Source: an uncultured Dorea sp. (lineage in GTDB: Bacteria; Bacillota; Clostridia; Lachnospirales; Lachnospiraceae). Taken from it: a DNA stretch of 64,000 bases. The DNA is taken from positions 1 to 64,000 of the forward strand of contig CAJTZE010000003.1 of assembly GCA_910584265.1 (NCBI GenBank), given 5' to 3'. This document shows, in pieces, positions 25,109 through 34,010 of this stretch (its first letter is position 1; each line of letters opens with the position of its first letter). The notes beneath the pieces are model-generated. The model made no database searches and was not told the origin of the DNA. It saw only the letters and a list, made by a program, of their open reading frames with translations. The position numbers and the translations under genes were made by a program.

Positions 25109-27040
25109 TTAAGTTGAACTGTTATCGTCTTCGGCGAGTTCTTCCCAGCAGAGATACAGTTCCTCCAATTCCTTGGCAATATCGGCTTTTTCACTGGCTA
25201 ATTCCTGACATTTGACGGAATTGGTATAGATTTCTTCTTCTGTCATCAGGGCGTCGATTTCGCCGCCGCGTTCCTCTAATAAAGTGATACGTTCTTCGGT
25301 TTTCTTTAGATTATTCTGTCGTTTTCTCCGTTTTGCCTGTTCTTCCTTCTGTTCCTGCCAGGTTTGTTTTGATCTGCTTACAGCGGCAGTATCGGCAGAA
25401 CCGGAGCGGGCTTCGGATGCGTAGATATTGGTCAGTTCTTCTTTCTTTTCCAGATAATAATCGTAGCTTCCGATGTAATTAATGAAGGTATGGCCGGTCA
25501 GCTCCAGTATCCTTGTGGCAGTCTGATTGATAAAATAACGGTCGTGGGAAACGTAAAGAACGGTTCCGGTATAGTCGTTTAATGCCTGCTCCAGAATCTC
25601 TTTGGAAGCAATATCCAGATGGTTGGTTGGCTCATCCAGTATCAGGAAGTTGGCCTCGGACAGCATCAGCTTGGCAAGGGATACACGTCCCCGCTCGCCG
25701 CCGCTCAGGGCGCTGATCTGCTTAAATACTTCATCTCCGGTAAACAAAAAAGCCGCCAGGGTTTTGCGGATCTGCGTGTTGTTGAGAGCCGGATAGTCAT
25801 CGGAAATTTCGTCAAATATGGTCTTTTCCATATGCAGCACATGATGCTCCTGATCATAGTAGCCGATCTTTACATTGGTCCCCAAGGTAAATGTGCCTGT
25901 ATCTGCCGGAAGTACTTGATTTAGGATTTTTAAAAGAGTGGTCTTTCCGGTTCCGTTATCGCCGATGACTGCCACATGTTCTCCGCGCTTTATCTCAAAG
26001 CTGACATCATGAAATAAGGTATGCGGCGGAAAAGCTTTGGATAAGTGCTCCACTGACAGCACATCATTGCCGCTTACGATGGAGGGTTCTAATTTCAGCC
26101 GGATATCGGTATGTACCTCCGCAGGTTTCTCCACAGGGGTAAGCTTGGCCAGCATTTTTTCACGGCTTTCCGCACGTTTGATGGACTTTTCCCGGTTAAA
26201 GGAGCGGAGCTTCTCAATGACCGCTTCCTGATGCTTGATCTCTTGCTGCTGGTTCAGGTATTCTTTCAGCCTGGCTTCCCGGAGCATCTGCTTTTTCTGG
26301 GCATAGTCAGTATAATTGCCTGAAAATACGGATAACGTTCCCAGTTCTATTTCAATGATCTTTGTTGCAACCCGGTTCAGGAAATAACGGTCATGGGAGA
26401 CGATCAGTACAGCGCCGGAATAATTTAAAAGAAAGTTCTCCAGCCAGGTAATGGAATGCAAGTCCAAATGGTTGGTTGGCTCGTCTAAGAGCAGTACATC
26501 CGGTTTGGTGAGCAGGAGCCTGCCGAGAGCGGCTCGGGTTTTCTGTCCGCCGGACAGAGTATCTACTTTTTTATCAAATTCATCCTCGGTAAATCCAAGC
26601 CCTTTTAAAACGCCTGTAATCTCACTCTCATAGGAATAGCCGTCTGACAGTTCAAAGGCATTCATCAGGTTATGGTAGGTATTCAGCCGTTCTTCCAGGG
26701 CTTCTCCGGATAAATCCTTTAGCTCGATTTCGATAGCACGGATCCGGGTTTCCATGTCAATCAATGAAGCCTTGGCCGTGCGGACTTCTTCATAGATGGT
26801 ATTTCCAGAAGACAGCTCCTGGTGCTGGGAAAGATAGCCCAAGGTCTTCCCCTTTGCAAGGGTGATGGAGCCGCTGTCACAGGGTAATTCCCCTACAAAC
26901 ATTTTTAAAAGCGTAGATTTTCCGGCGCCGTTCACGCCCACAAGGGCGGCTTTTTCATGTTCTTCTATATGAAAAGAGCCGTTATCTACGATCACATGCT
27001 CTCCGAATGCTTTTTTTATATCATGACATGATAGAATCAT
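25109..27040 (-). CDS. ABC-F ATPase (YdiF/Uup-like ribosome-associated factor)
   Basis: A 643-residue protein with two ABC domains and no membrane part. Domain 1: Walker A GVNGAGKST (about 34-42), signature LSGGQKTRAALGRLL, Walker B VLLLDEPTNHLDL. The inter-domain linker (about 230-300) is charged and helical. Domain 2: GDNGTGKTT (about 361), LSGGERGRVSLAKLM, FLILDEPTNHLDI. A C-terminal basic coiled coil (about 560-640) is typical of the YdiF/Uup branch. ABC-F proteins act on the ribosome; resistance activity cannot be told from sequence by eye. Transcribed divergently from rex. Confidence 0.92.
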   Translation of the reverse strand: MILSCHDIKKAFGEHVIVDNGSFHIEEHEKAALVGVNGAGKSTLLKMFVGELPCDSGSITLAKGKTLGYLSQHQELSSGNTIYEEVRTAKASLIDMETRIRAIEIELKDLSGEALEERLNTYHNLMNAFELSDGYSYESEITGVLKGLGFTEDEFDKKVDTLSGGQKTRAALGRLLLTKPDVLLLDEPTNHLDLHSITWLENFLLNYSGAVLIVSHDRYFLNRVATKIIEIELGTLSVFSGNYTDYAQKKQMLREARLKEYLNQQQEIKHQEAVIEKLRSFNREKSIKRAESREKMLAKLTPVEKPAEVHTDIRLKLEPSIVSGNDVLSVEHLSKAFPPHTLFHDVSFEIKRGEHVAVIGDNGTGKTTLLKILNQVLPADTGTFTLGTNVKIGYYDQEHHVLHMEKTIFDEISDDYPALNNTQIRKTLAAFLFTGDEVFKQISALSGGERGRVSLAKLMLSEANFLILDEPTNHLDIASKEILEQALNDYTGTVLYVSHDRYFINQTATRILELTGHTFINYIGSYDYYLEKKEELTNIYASEARSGSADTAAVSRSKQTWQEQKEEQAKRRKRQNNLKKTEERITLLEERGGEIDALMTEEEIYTNSVKCQELASEKADIAKELEELYLCWEELAEDDNSST

Positions 27041-27070
27041 GGCACACCTCCGTAAAATTCTTCGTGTATC

Positions 27071-27098
27071 ATTATACCGAAATTTCCAGAAAAAACAA
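27071..27098 (-). promoter_or_regulatory. Promoter of the ABC-F gene
   Basis: On the minus strand: TTGTTT (27098-27093), 16-bp spacer, TATAAT (27076-27071). The start ATG at 27040 has GGAGGTG upstream. Confidence 0.65.
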
Positions 27099-27117
27099 CT
27101 AAAGTTTGTGCATAAGT

Positions 27118-27146
27118 TTGACTTTGACTTAACAATCCTATATAAT
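27118..27146 (+). promoter_or_regulatory. rex promoter with overlapping Rex-like site
   Basis: TTGACT (27118-27123), 17-bp spacer, TATAAT (27141-27146) form a strong promoter. The 18 bp at 27118-27135 begin TTG and end TTAACAA, matching the right half of the clostridial Rex operator fully and the left half only in TTG. This is consistent with autoregulation, by inference. Confidence 0.75.
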
Positions 27147-27181
27147 GGGAATGGAAATTTTTTTTGGAAAGGTGAGAAGAG

Positions 27182-27832
27182 TTGGAATCAAGAGAGATTT
27201 CTCAGGCGGTGATTCGAAGACTCCCAAGGTATTATCGCTATTTAGGAGAATTATTGGAAAGTGGAGTTGAACGTATTTCATCAAATGACTTGAGCAAGCG
27301 GATGAAAGTGACGGCTTCGCAGATTAGACAGGATTTAAACAATTTTGGCGGTTTTGGACAGCAGGGATACGGTTATAATGTGAAATATCTGTATACAGAG
27401 ATTGGTAAGATTCTGGGGTTGGAAAACGATCATAATTTTATTATTATCGGTGCCGGTAATCTGGGGCAGGCATTGGCTAACTATGGCAGCTTTGAAAAAA
27501 GAAGCTTTGTTCTAAAGGGGATTTTTGATGTGAATCCTACCCTGAAGGGTATGACGATCCGGGGCGTCCCTGTTCGTATGATGGATGAGTTGAAGGACTA
27601 TATCAGAGAGAATGATATAGAAATTGCAGTTTTGACAATCCCAAAGGGCGTGGCAGTTGATGTTGCGAAGGAGCTTGTGGAGGCCGGGATACAGGCGATT
27701 TGGAATTTTGCCCATGTGGATTTGAATGTTCCGGATCATATTATTGTTGAAAGTGTTCATTTATCAGAGAGCCTGATGAGGTTATCCTATAATATTAACC
27801 GTTATAACGAGGAACATGGAGTTGATGAATGA
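27182..27832 (+). CDS. rex: Redox-sensing transcriptional repressor Rex
   Basis: A 216-residue Rex. It senses the NADH/NAD ratio and represses fermentation and redox genes. An N-terminal winged helix (about 1-75: SQAVIRRLPRYYRYLGELL, RISSNDLSKRMKVTASQIRQDLNNFG) is followed by a Rossmann domain (IIIGAGNLGQALANY, about 84-98) and IAVLTIPKGVAVDVAKELVEAGI. It starts at a TTG (27182); the Shine-Dalgarno-like GGAAAGGTGAG lies just upstream. A Rex-type site is seen at the alcohol dehydrogenase promoter at 41284. Confidence 0.96.
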   Translation: MESREISQAVIRRLPRYYRYLGELLESGVERISSNDLSKRMKVTASQIRQDLNNFGGFGQQGYGYNVKYLYTEIGKILGLENDHNFIIIGAGNLGQALANYGSFEKRSFVLKGIFDVNPTLKGMTIRGVPVRMMDELKDYIRENDIEIAVLTIPKGVAVDVAKELVEAGIQAIWNFAHVDLNVPDHIIVESVHLSESLMRLSYNINRYNEEHGVDE

Positions 27833-27852
27833 TAGACAGGACAGGTCGGGAT

Positions 27853-27900
27853 GACGTGTAATGGCGGTGTGCGCAGGCAGGCTGCTTTACACGTCTTTCT
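27853..27900 (+). terminator. Intrinsic terminator of rex
   Basis: GACGTGTAA (27853-27861) pairs with TTACACGTC (27887-27895) around a 25-nt loop that can itself fold, followed by the T-rich TTTCTTTATG. Confidence 0.7.
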
Positions 27901-27940
27901 TTATGATATTTAGAAAACGGATACTTGTATGGAGGAGAGT

Positions 27941-29440
27941 ATGGAGTATTTATTGGATGCAGTGCAGATGAAGGCGGCAGATCACTACACGATCCGGCAG
28001 CTCGGCATTCCGTCTCTGGAGCTGATGGAGCGGGCGGCGTTATCCTGCGTAGAGGCTATGGAGCAGTGGAGGCCCGGCAGGGCTTTGATTGTATGCGGTT
28101 CCGGCAATAACGGCGGGGATGGATTTGCTATTGGAAGAATCCTTCTTGAAAAAGGGGCGGATGTGACGCTGGTTTTCGCAGGACGCATGGAGAGCCGGAC
28201 GGAGGAAACGATCCGTCAGATGGAGAGGTTCAAGCAGGCTGGAGGAAAGGTCTGCGGCACCTTCGAGCCGGGAGCGTATGACGTGGTGGCTGATGCCTTG
28301 TTTGGAGCCGGACTAAACCGTGATATTACAGGAGATTATCTGGATATCGTCAGGAAAATGAATGAATCGGAAGGAAAGAAGCTTGCGGTGGACATCCCTT
28401 CTGGTATTTCAGCCGCTACGGGCTGTGTGATGGGAGCGGCATTCCGGGCGGATGTGACAGTGACATTTCAGGAGAAGAAGCTTGGACTATGTCTGTTTCC
28501 GGGACGCAGCTATGCCGGAGAGGTTTTGGTTTCAGATATTGGAATTGACAGCTCTTTGATAACAAGAGGAAGGGATGTCTGCTATACCGTGGATAAGAGT
28601 GATGCGAAAAAGATGCTTCCGCCCCGCCCTGCGGATTCCCACAAGGGAACTTTCGGAAAGCTGCTGCTGATTGCAGGAAGCAGAGGAATGGCAGGAGCGG
28701 CTTTTCTTAGTGCATACAGCGCATACCGGATGGGCGCGGGGCTGGTACAGATTTATACCGCGGAAGAAAATAGGACGGTTCTGCAGCAGCTGATCCCGGA
28801 AGCAGTTATTTCTGCTTATGAAGAATTTGACAGGGAAGAGCTTAAAACAAAGCTTGCCTGGGCAGACGCAGTATGTATTGGACCGGGAATCGGTATTTCG
28901 GAGATTTCCAGGCATATATTAAATACAGTCTTGAAAGAGGGAGAAGTTCCCTGTATGATAGATGCAGACGGTTTGAATCTTCTGACGTCAGACTCAAGGC
29001 TGATGAAAGGGCTTTCGGAGGGGAAATATGTATTGACGCCCCACATGAAGGAACTGTCGCGGCTGACAGGACGGCCGGTGGAGGATATAAAGAAAAACCG
29101 GAAAGAGCTGTTAGAGTTATTTGCGGAGCAGTACGGTGTAACGCTGGTCCAGAAGGATGCCTGTACTCTTGTGGGTGAGTCCGGGCGGCATACGTATGTG
29201 AATCAGACCGGCAGTGCCGCTATGGCCAAGGCCGGTTCCGGCGATGTGCTTTCCGGTATGATTGCCGGGCTTATGGCACAGGGAAAGGAGCCTTATGAGG
29301 CGGCTGTGCTCGGCGTATATCTGCATGGGCTGGCGGGAGAGCTTGCATGTGAGAGGCTTGGTGATTACAGCGTTCTTGCCAGAGACTTAGCGGAGCACAT
29401 CGGGTCTGCGGTTTTGCAGATTATAAATGAAAAGCATTGA
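27941..29440 (+). CDS. nnr: Bifunctional NAD(P)H-hydrate epimerase/dehydratase
   Basis: A 499-residue metabolite-repair enzyme. The N-terminal YjeF_N domain (about 1-205) epimerises damaged NAD(P)HX (LMERAALSCVEAM, CGSGNNGGDGFAIGR, VDIPSGISAATG). The C-terminal ribokinase-like domain (about 215-499) dehydrates S-NADHX with ADP (HKGTFGKLLLIAGSRGMAGAA, GPGIG, DADGLNLL, LTPHMKELSRL, KAGSGDVLSGMIAG). An ATG at 27929 is in frame, but GGAGGAG at 27931-27937 lies inside that version, so 27941 is the start. alr follows in the same direction. Confidence 0.95.
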   Translation: MEYLLDAVQMKAADHYTIRQLGIPSLELMERAALSCVEAMEQWRPGRALIVCGSGNNGGDGFAIGRILLEKGADVTLVFAGRMESRTEETIRQMERFKQAGGKVCGTFEPGAYDVVADALFGAGLNRDITGDYLDIVRKMNESEGKKLAVDIPSGISAATGCVMGAAFRADVTVTFQEKKLGLCLFPGRSYAGEVLVSDIGIDSSLITRGRDVCYTVDKSDAKKMLPPRPADSHKGTFGKLLLIAGSRGMAGAAFLSAYSAYRMGAGLVQIYTAEENRTVLQQLIPEAVISAYEEFDREELKTKLAWADAVCIGPGIGISEISRHILNTVLKEGEVPCMIDADGLNLLTSDSRLMKGLSEGKYVLTPHMKELSRLTGRPVEDIKKNRKELLELFAEQYGVTLVQKDACTLVGESGRHTYVNQTGSAAMAKAGSGDVLSGMIAGLMAQGKEPYEAAVLGVYLHGLAGELACERLGDYSVLARDLAEHIGSAVLQIINEKH

Positions 29441-29468
29441 AACTATTGCGGTAAAGAAAGGGCAGAAT

Positions 29469-30644
29469 ATGGGATTAAAACAATATACACGGGTTTGTGC
29501 CAGAATTAATCTGGATGCCATAGAATATAACATAGAGCAGATGCACAGGAATCTGGAAGAGGGAACCAGAATGATGGTGGTGGTCAAGACGGACGGGTAT
29601 GGCCACGGTGCGGTTCCCATTGCACAGATGCTGTCTGCGAAGGAGTACATATGGGGATTTGCCACGGCAACTATAGAGGAGGGCGTCAGCTTAAGGAAGG
29701 CGGGAGTTACGAAGCCGGTTCTGGTGCTGGGAGCGGCTTTTCCGGATCAGAGGCAGATCCTGCTTGAACATGAGCTTCGGATGACCTGTTATACAGTAGA
29801 GATGGCGGAGGAAATTTCCGCACTTGCAGGGAAACTTGGAAAAAAAGCCTATCTTCATGTTAAGATCGACACGGGCATGTCAAGACTGGGCTTTCCGGTT
29901 TGTGAAGAGAGTGCGGATGAGATTGCAGGAATCTCTGCGCTGCCGGGAATCCAGCTGGAAGGATTGTATACGCATTTTGCCAGAGCGGATGAACAGGATA
30001 AAAAAGCTACCGAGAAGCAGCTGGAGTCTTATCTCTGGATGAAAAGTGCGCTTGAGGAGAAGGGAGTTTCTTTTTCCTGCTGTCATTGTGCCAACAGTGC
30101 AGGAATCATTGATCTTCCGAAGACGGGAATGGGCTTAGTGAGAGCCGGAATCGCCGCCTACGGTCTGTATCCTTCGAATGAGGTTGAAAAGAAACGGGTT
30201 CCTCTGATCCCGGCGCTGGAGCTGATCAGCCATGCCGCCCATGTGAAGTGGGTGGAGGCGGGAACTCCCATCGGTTACGGCGGAACTTATGTGACAGAAA
30301 GACCTACAAGAATTGTGACTGTTCCGGTAGGCTACGGCGACGGGTATCCCAGAAGCATGTCGAATAAAGGCTGTGTGCTGATCCATGGGCAGAAGGCGCC
30401 GATTCTTGGAAGGATCTGTATGGATCAGTTTATGGCGGATGTAACAGAAATTGACAATGTGGAATATGGTGATAGAATAGTATTGATTGGGAAGGATAAG
30501 GACGAAGAGATTTCTGTGGATATGCTGAGCGAATTATCCGGACGATTTAATTATGAATTTGTCACTGACTTTGGAATACGGATACCGAGGGAATATATAC
30601 GAAACGGAAAAGTTGTGGCACAGATTGACTTTTTTGGAGATTAG
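29469..30644 (+). CDS. alr: Alanine racemase
   Basis: A 391-residue PLP enzyme that makes D-alanine for peptidoglycan. The PLP Lys is near residue 40 (MVVVKTDGYGHGAVP); the second catalytic base lies in the GYGGTYVT stretch; HVKIDTGMSRLGF, VPVGYGDGYPR and GRICMDQFMADVT are family motifs. An upstream ATG at 29427 overlaps nnr, but AAAGGG 6 nt before 29469 and the family start support 29469. In Bacillus alr is followed by the EndoAI/EndoA toxin pair; here only the toxin follows. Confidence 0.94.
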   Translation: MGLKQYTRVCARINLDAIEYNIEQMHRNLEEGTRMMVVVKTDGYGHGAVPIAQMLSAKEYIWGFATATIEEGVSLRKAGVTKPVLVLGAAFPDQRQILLEHELRMTCYTVEMAEEISALAGKLGKKAYLHVKIDTGMSRLGFPVCEESADEIAGISALPGIQLEGLYTHFARADEQDKKATEKQLESYLWMKSALEEKGVSFSCCHCANSAGIIDLPKTGMGLVRAGIAAYGLYPSNEVEKKRVPLIPALELISHAAHVKWVEAGTPIGYGGTYVTERPTRIVTVPVGYGDGYPRSMSNKGCVLIHGQKAPILGRICMDQFMADVTEIDNVEYGDRIVLIGKDKDEEISVDMLSELSGRFNYEFVTDFGIRIPREYIRNGKVVAQIDFFGD

Positions 30645-30730
30645 GAGATTTTATTTTAAACTGTGTGGAATACATCCGAGAAAGATGGAAATAATACTTT
30701 TATCTTAGAAAATCGGAGTGTGAATAAACA

Positions 30731-31078
30731 GTGCAGGTTAGACGTGGAGATATATTTTATGCAGATTTGAGTCCGGTAGTGGGTTCGGAGCAGGGAGGAG
30801 TAAGGCCGGTTCTGGTGATACAGAATGATACAGGAAACCGGCACAGTCCGACGGTCATCTGTGCGGCAATTACATCCAGAATGAATAAGGCAAAGCTTCC
30901 AACCCATATTGAGCTTGATTCCAGAAGATGCCGGCTTGTGAAGGATTCGGTGATACTGTTAGAGCAGATCCGTACCATTGATAAGCAAAGGCTGAAGGAT
31001 ATGGTGGGGCATTTGGACAGAGAACTAATGAATAAAGTTGATGAGGCAATCCGGGTGAGTTTGGAGCTTCATACATAA
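30731..31078 (+). CDS. mazF: MazF/EndoA-type mRNA endoribonuclease without adjacent antitoxin
   Basis: A 115-residue PemK/MazF toxin fold: VRRGDIFYADLSPVVGSEQGGVRPVLVIQND, VICAAITSRMNKAKLPTH, and DSVILLEQIRTIDKQRL. These are the conserved blocks of Bacillus EndoA (UACAU cleaver), including the catalytic Arg/Thr region. It starts at GTG 30731. The gap to alr is 86 bp and has no room for a usual MazE/EndoAI antitoxin, and the next gene is unrelated. Either the antitoxin is elsewhere or the enzyme is held in check in another way. Confidence 0.88.
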   Translation: MQVRRGDIFYADLSPVVGSEQGGVRPVLVIQNDTGNRHSPTVICAAITSRMNKAKLPTHIELDSRRCRLVKDSVILLEQIRTIDKQRLKDMVGHLDRELMNKVDEAIRVSLELHT

Positions 31079-31095
31079 AAAGGAGTTAAGAGAAG

Positions 31096-31881
31096 ATGGA
31101 AGACGGCAGTTTGTTTCAGCGGATGAGACAGATATTTCAGGAGGAAGAGAAAGAGGAGGAGCAGGCGGGAATTGAAGCTGCTAAGCTGATCCGCAATATA
31201 GTCCGGTATATGGATAAGGATGCCAAGGATATCATGACGCACAGAAGGGATATCGTTGCGATCGATGAGGAGGAGCCGCTTGAGAAGGCGCTTCGGTTTA
31301 TGCTTCAGGAGACCCATTCCAGATTTCCGATCTACCGTGAGGATATTGATGAGATTGTGGGAACGCTTCATCTCAGGGATGCCATGACCTGCTTTTTTGA
31401 CGAAAGGAGCAGGAATGCCCCTGTTAAGGAGCTTGGTGATTACATAAGACCGGTGGCTTATATTCCGGAGACAAAGAGTATTGACCGGCTGTTTAAAGAG
31501 ATGCAGGCGGAAAAGAACCACATCGCTATCGTAATCGATGAATACGGGCAGACCTCGGGCCTGGCTGCCATGGAGGATATTCTGGAGGAGATCGTAGGCA
31601 ATATCATGGATGAGTATGACGAGGAGGAAGAGGACATCGAGATGCGTGCGGACGGAACCTACGATGTGCATGGTTTTACGGATCTGGAGGATCTGGAGGA
31701 GCTTCTTAACATTGAGTTTGACAAAGAGGAATATGAGACTCTGAACGGTTTTTTGATCCATCAGCTAGACCGGATCCCGGGTGAGGAGGAGCACTGCACG
31801 GTCATGTATGAGGGATATCTTTTTACGGTGTTGGAAGTGGACAACAATGCAATTCAATCGGTAAAGATTGAAAAACTTTAG
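31096..31881 (+). CDS. CBS-pair protein with CorC/HlyC transporter-associated domain
   Basis: A 261-residue soluble protein. A CBS pair (about 40-170) starts at DIMTHRRDIVAID and includes THSRFPIYREDIDEIVGTLHLRD and HIAIVIDEYGQTSGLAAMEDILEEIVG; the CorC_HlyC domain follows (about 185-261). In CorC/hemolysin-like proteins a DUF21 membrane domain precedes these parts; here it is replaced by a short acidic N-terminus. Such proteins have been tied to Mg/Co efflux. It lies 17 bp behind mazF. Confidence 0.85.
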   Translation: MEDGSLFQRMRQIFQEEEKEEEQAGIEAAKLIRNIVRYMDKDAKDIMTHRRDIVAIDEEEPLEKALRFMLQETHSRFPIYREDIDEIVGTLHLRDAMTCFFDERSRNAPVKELGDYIRPVAYIPETKSIDRLFKEMQAEKNHIAIVIDEYGQTSGLAAMEDILEEIVGNIMDEYDEEEEDIEMRADGTYDVHGFTDLEDLEELLNIEFDKEEYETLNGFLIHQLDRIPGEEEHCTVMYEGYLFTVLEVDNNAIQSVKIEKL

Positions 31882-31896
31882 GATGCGTGATACAAT
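31868..31896 (+). promoter_or_regulatory. Sigma-A promoter for yebC
   Basis: TTGAAA (31868-31873), 17-bp spacer, TACAAT (31891-31896). It overlaps the 3' end of the CBS gene and lies about 40 bp before the yebC start. Confidence 0.7.
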
Positions 31897-31937
31897 AGCA
31901 GACGTGTACGAATAAAGGAGATAAGGAGAGAGAAGAG

Positions 31938-32669
31938 ATGTCAGGACATTCAAAATTTGCGAATATTAAGCATAAAAAGGAAAAAAACGACGCTGCGAAG
32001 GGAAAGATTTTTACCAAGATCGGTAAGGAGCTTGCGGTTGCGGTCAAGGAAGGCGGCAGCGCGGATCCGGCTAACAACAGCAGGCTGAGGGACGTGATCG
32101 CGAAGGCGAAGTCCAACAATATGCCCAATGATACGATAGAGCGGAATATTAAGAAGGCGGCGGGAGATTCTTCTTCGGCGGATTATGAGCATATTACATA
32201 TGAAGGCTACGGGCCGAACGGCACGGCGATCATCGTAGAGACGCTGACGGACAATAAGAACCGTACTGCGTCCAATGTAAAGAGCGCATTTACCAAGGGA
32301 AGCGGCAACGTGGGGACTCCGGGATGCGTTTCCTTTATGTTCGATAAAAAGGGACAGATTATCGTGGATAAAGAAGAGTTTGAGGGAGATGCGGATGATC
32401 TGATGATGCAGGCTCTGGATGCGGGGGCAGAGGATTTCTCCGAGGAAGAGGACAGCTTTGAGATCCTGACAGCACCGGAGGACTTTGGCGTTGTGAGAGA
32501 GGCCTTGGAGGAAGCGGACATTAAGATGGCGTCGGCGGTGGTAACTATGATACCGCAGACCTATGTGGAACTGAGCGATCCGAAGGATATCCAGAACATT
32601 CAAAAGACCTTGGATCTTCTGGATGACGATGACGATGTGCAGGATGTATACCACAACTGGGATGAATAG
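31938..32669 (+). CDS. yebC: YebC/PmpR family protein
   Basis: A 243-residue YebC. N-terminal SGHSKFANIKHKKEKNDAAKGKIFTKIGKEL is diagnostic, followed by NSRLRDVIAKAKSNNMPNDTIERNIKKA and YEGYGPNGTAIIVE. The family has been described as transcription regulators and, more recently, as factors that help ribosomes through difficult motifs such as proline runs. It has its own promoter and a strong ribosome site (AAGGAG). metY follows 14 bp downstream. Confidence 0.95.
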   Translation: MSGHSKFANIKHKKEKNDAAKGKIFTKIGKELAVAVKEGGSADPANNSRLRDVIAKAKSNNMPNDTIERNIKKAAGDSSSADYEHITYEGYGPNGTAIIVETLTDNKNRTASNVKSAFTKGSGNVGTPGCVSFMFDKKGQIIVDKEEFEGDADDLMMQALDAGAEDFSEEEDSFEILTAPEDFGVVREALEEADIKMASAVVTMIPQTYVELSDPKDIQNIQKTLDLLDDDDDVQDVYHNWDE

Positions 32670-32683
32670 AAGGAGGATGCCCC

Positions 32684-33964
32684 ATGAGCGATTATAAGAT
32701 TGAAACAAAATGTATCCAGTCCGGGTATGAGCCGGGAAACGGGGAGCCGAGAGTGCTGCCCATTTATCAGAGCACCACGTTCAAATACAGCACCAGTGAA
32801 CAGATGGGCCGTCTGTTTGATTTAGAGGACAGCGGATATTTTTATACCAGGCTGCAGAACCCAACCAACGACGCGGTAGCGGCCAAGATCTGTGATCTGG
32901 AGGGAGGCGTGGCTGCCATGCTCACATCATCCGGACAGGCGGCAAGCTTCTATTCAATTATGAATATCTGCGAGGCGGGAGACCATATCGTGTGTGCTTC
33001 TGCAATCTACGGAGGAACCTACAATCTGTATGCGCATACCATAAGGAAGATGGGCGTTGAGGCGACCTTTGTGGATCCGGACTGCAGCGAGGAGGAGCTG
33101 AATGCGGCGTTTCGGGAGAATACAAAGGCGGTGTTCGGTGAATCCATTGCAAATCCTGCCCTGGTCGTGCTTGATTTTGAGAAATTTGCGAAGGCCGCCC
33201 ATACCCATGGCGTGCCGTTTGTCGTAGATAATACCTTTGCTACTCCGATCAACTGCCGTCCGTTCGAGTGGGGAGCGGACATTGTGCTCCATTCTACCAC
33301 CAAGTACATGGACGGACATGCTTCCTGCGTCGGCGGCGCGATCGTGGACAGCGGAAACTTTGACTGGGAAGCATACGGGGAGAAGTTTGCCGGGCTTACC
33401 ACGCCGGACGAGACCTATCACGGAATCGTTTACACACAGAAGTTCGGAAAAGGAGCCTATATCACCAAAGCGACCGCTCAGCTTATGCGGGACCTTGGTT
33501 CGATCCAGTCGCCGCAGAATGCGTTTCTTTTGAATATGGGGCTGGAGACTTTGCACCTGCGGATGCCGAGGCATTGCGGGAATGCCCTGGCGATGGCAAA
33601 GTATTTGAAGAGCCATGATAAGGTTGCATGGGTCAATTATCCTGGCCTGGAGGGAGATCCTTATTATGAACTGGGTAAGAAGTATATGCCGGGCGGAACC
33701 TGCGGCGTTCTGACCTTCGGTTTAAAAGGCGGAAGGGATGCGTCTGTCAGGATGATGGACAGCCTGAAGATGGTGGCGATCGTGACCCATGTTGCGGATG
33801 CGAGAAGCTGTGTGCTGCATCCGGCAAGCCACACCCACCGTCAGATGAATGATAAGGAGCTTCTGGAAGCAGGAGTTCAGCCGGATCTGATCCGTTTCAG
33901 CGTAGGGCTTGAAAATATAGACGATATCATTGCGGATGTAGAGCAGGCTCTGATGCAGGTATAA
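32684..33964 (+). CDS. metY: O-acetylhomoserine sulfhydrylase (MetY type)
   Basis: A 426-residue Cys/Met-metabolism PLP enzyme, which makes homocysteine from O-acetylhomoserine and sulfide. Motifs: PLYQSTTF-like PIYQSTTFKYST near the N-terminus, YTRLQNPT, LTSSGQAA, VVDNTFATP, the PLP Lys in HSTTKYMDGHAS (about 206-208), and SCVLHPASHTHRQ. The length and the insertion after the PLP Lys fit MetY better than MetB or methionine gamma-lyase, but those related activities cannot be excluded. A hairpin follows the stop at once. Confidence 0.88.
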   Translation: MSDYKIETKCIQSGYEPGNGEPRVLPIYQSTTFKYSTSEQMGRLFDLEDSGYFYTRLQNPTNDAVAAKICDLEGGVAAMLTSSGQAASFYSIMNICEAGDHIVCASAIYGGTYNLYAHTIRKMGVEATFVDPDCSEEELNAAFRENTKAVFGESIANPALVVLDFEKFAKAAHTHGVPFVVDNTFATPINCRPFEWGADIVLHSTTKYMDGHASCVGGAIVDSGNFDWEAYGEKFAGLTTPDETYHGIVYTQKFGKGAYITKATAQLMRDLGSIQSPQNAFLLNMGLETLHLRMPRHCGNALAMAKYLKSHDKVAWVNYPGLEGDPYYELGKKYMPGGTCGVLTFGLKGGRDASVRMMDSLKMVAIVTHVADARSCVLHPASHTHRQMNDKELLEAGVQPDLIRFSVGLENIDDIIADVEQALMQV

Positions 33965-33972
33965 TTTTAGGA

Positions 33973-34010
33973 AAACACTTCCATACTAGAAGGTATGGAG
34001 GTGTTTCTTT
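33973..34010 (+). terminator. metY terminator hairpin that also holds the next gene's Shine-Dalgarno
   Basis: AAACAC (33973-33978) pairs with GTGTTT (34001-34006) and TCCATAC (33980-33986) with GTATGGA (33993-33999), then CTTT. It looks like an intrinsic terminator, but GGAGGTG (33997-34003) in its right arm is the only ribosome site for the ATG at 34011. Folding would therefore both end metY transcripts and hide the next start. Confidence 0.7.

Noticed and set aside
32670..32683. SAM riboswitch or T-box before metY
   Set aside because: The gap to yebC is only 14 bp and holds just the ribosome site.
31950..32708. Long minus-strand frame (252 codons) opposite yebC
   Set aside because: It is fully antisense to a conserved yebC and its translation is low-complexity; a shadow of codon bias.
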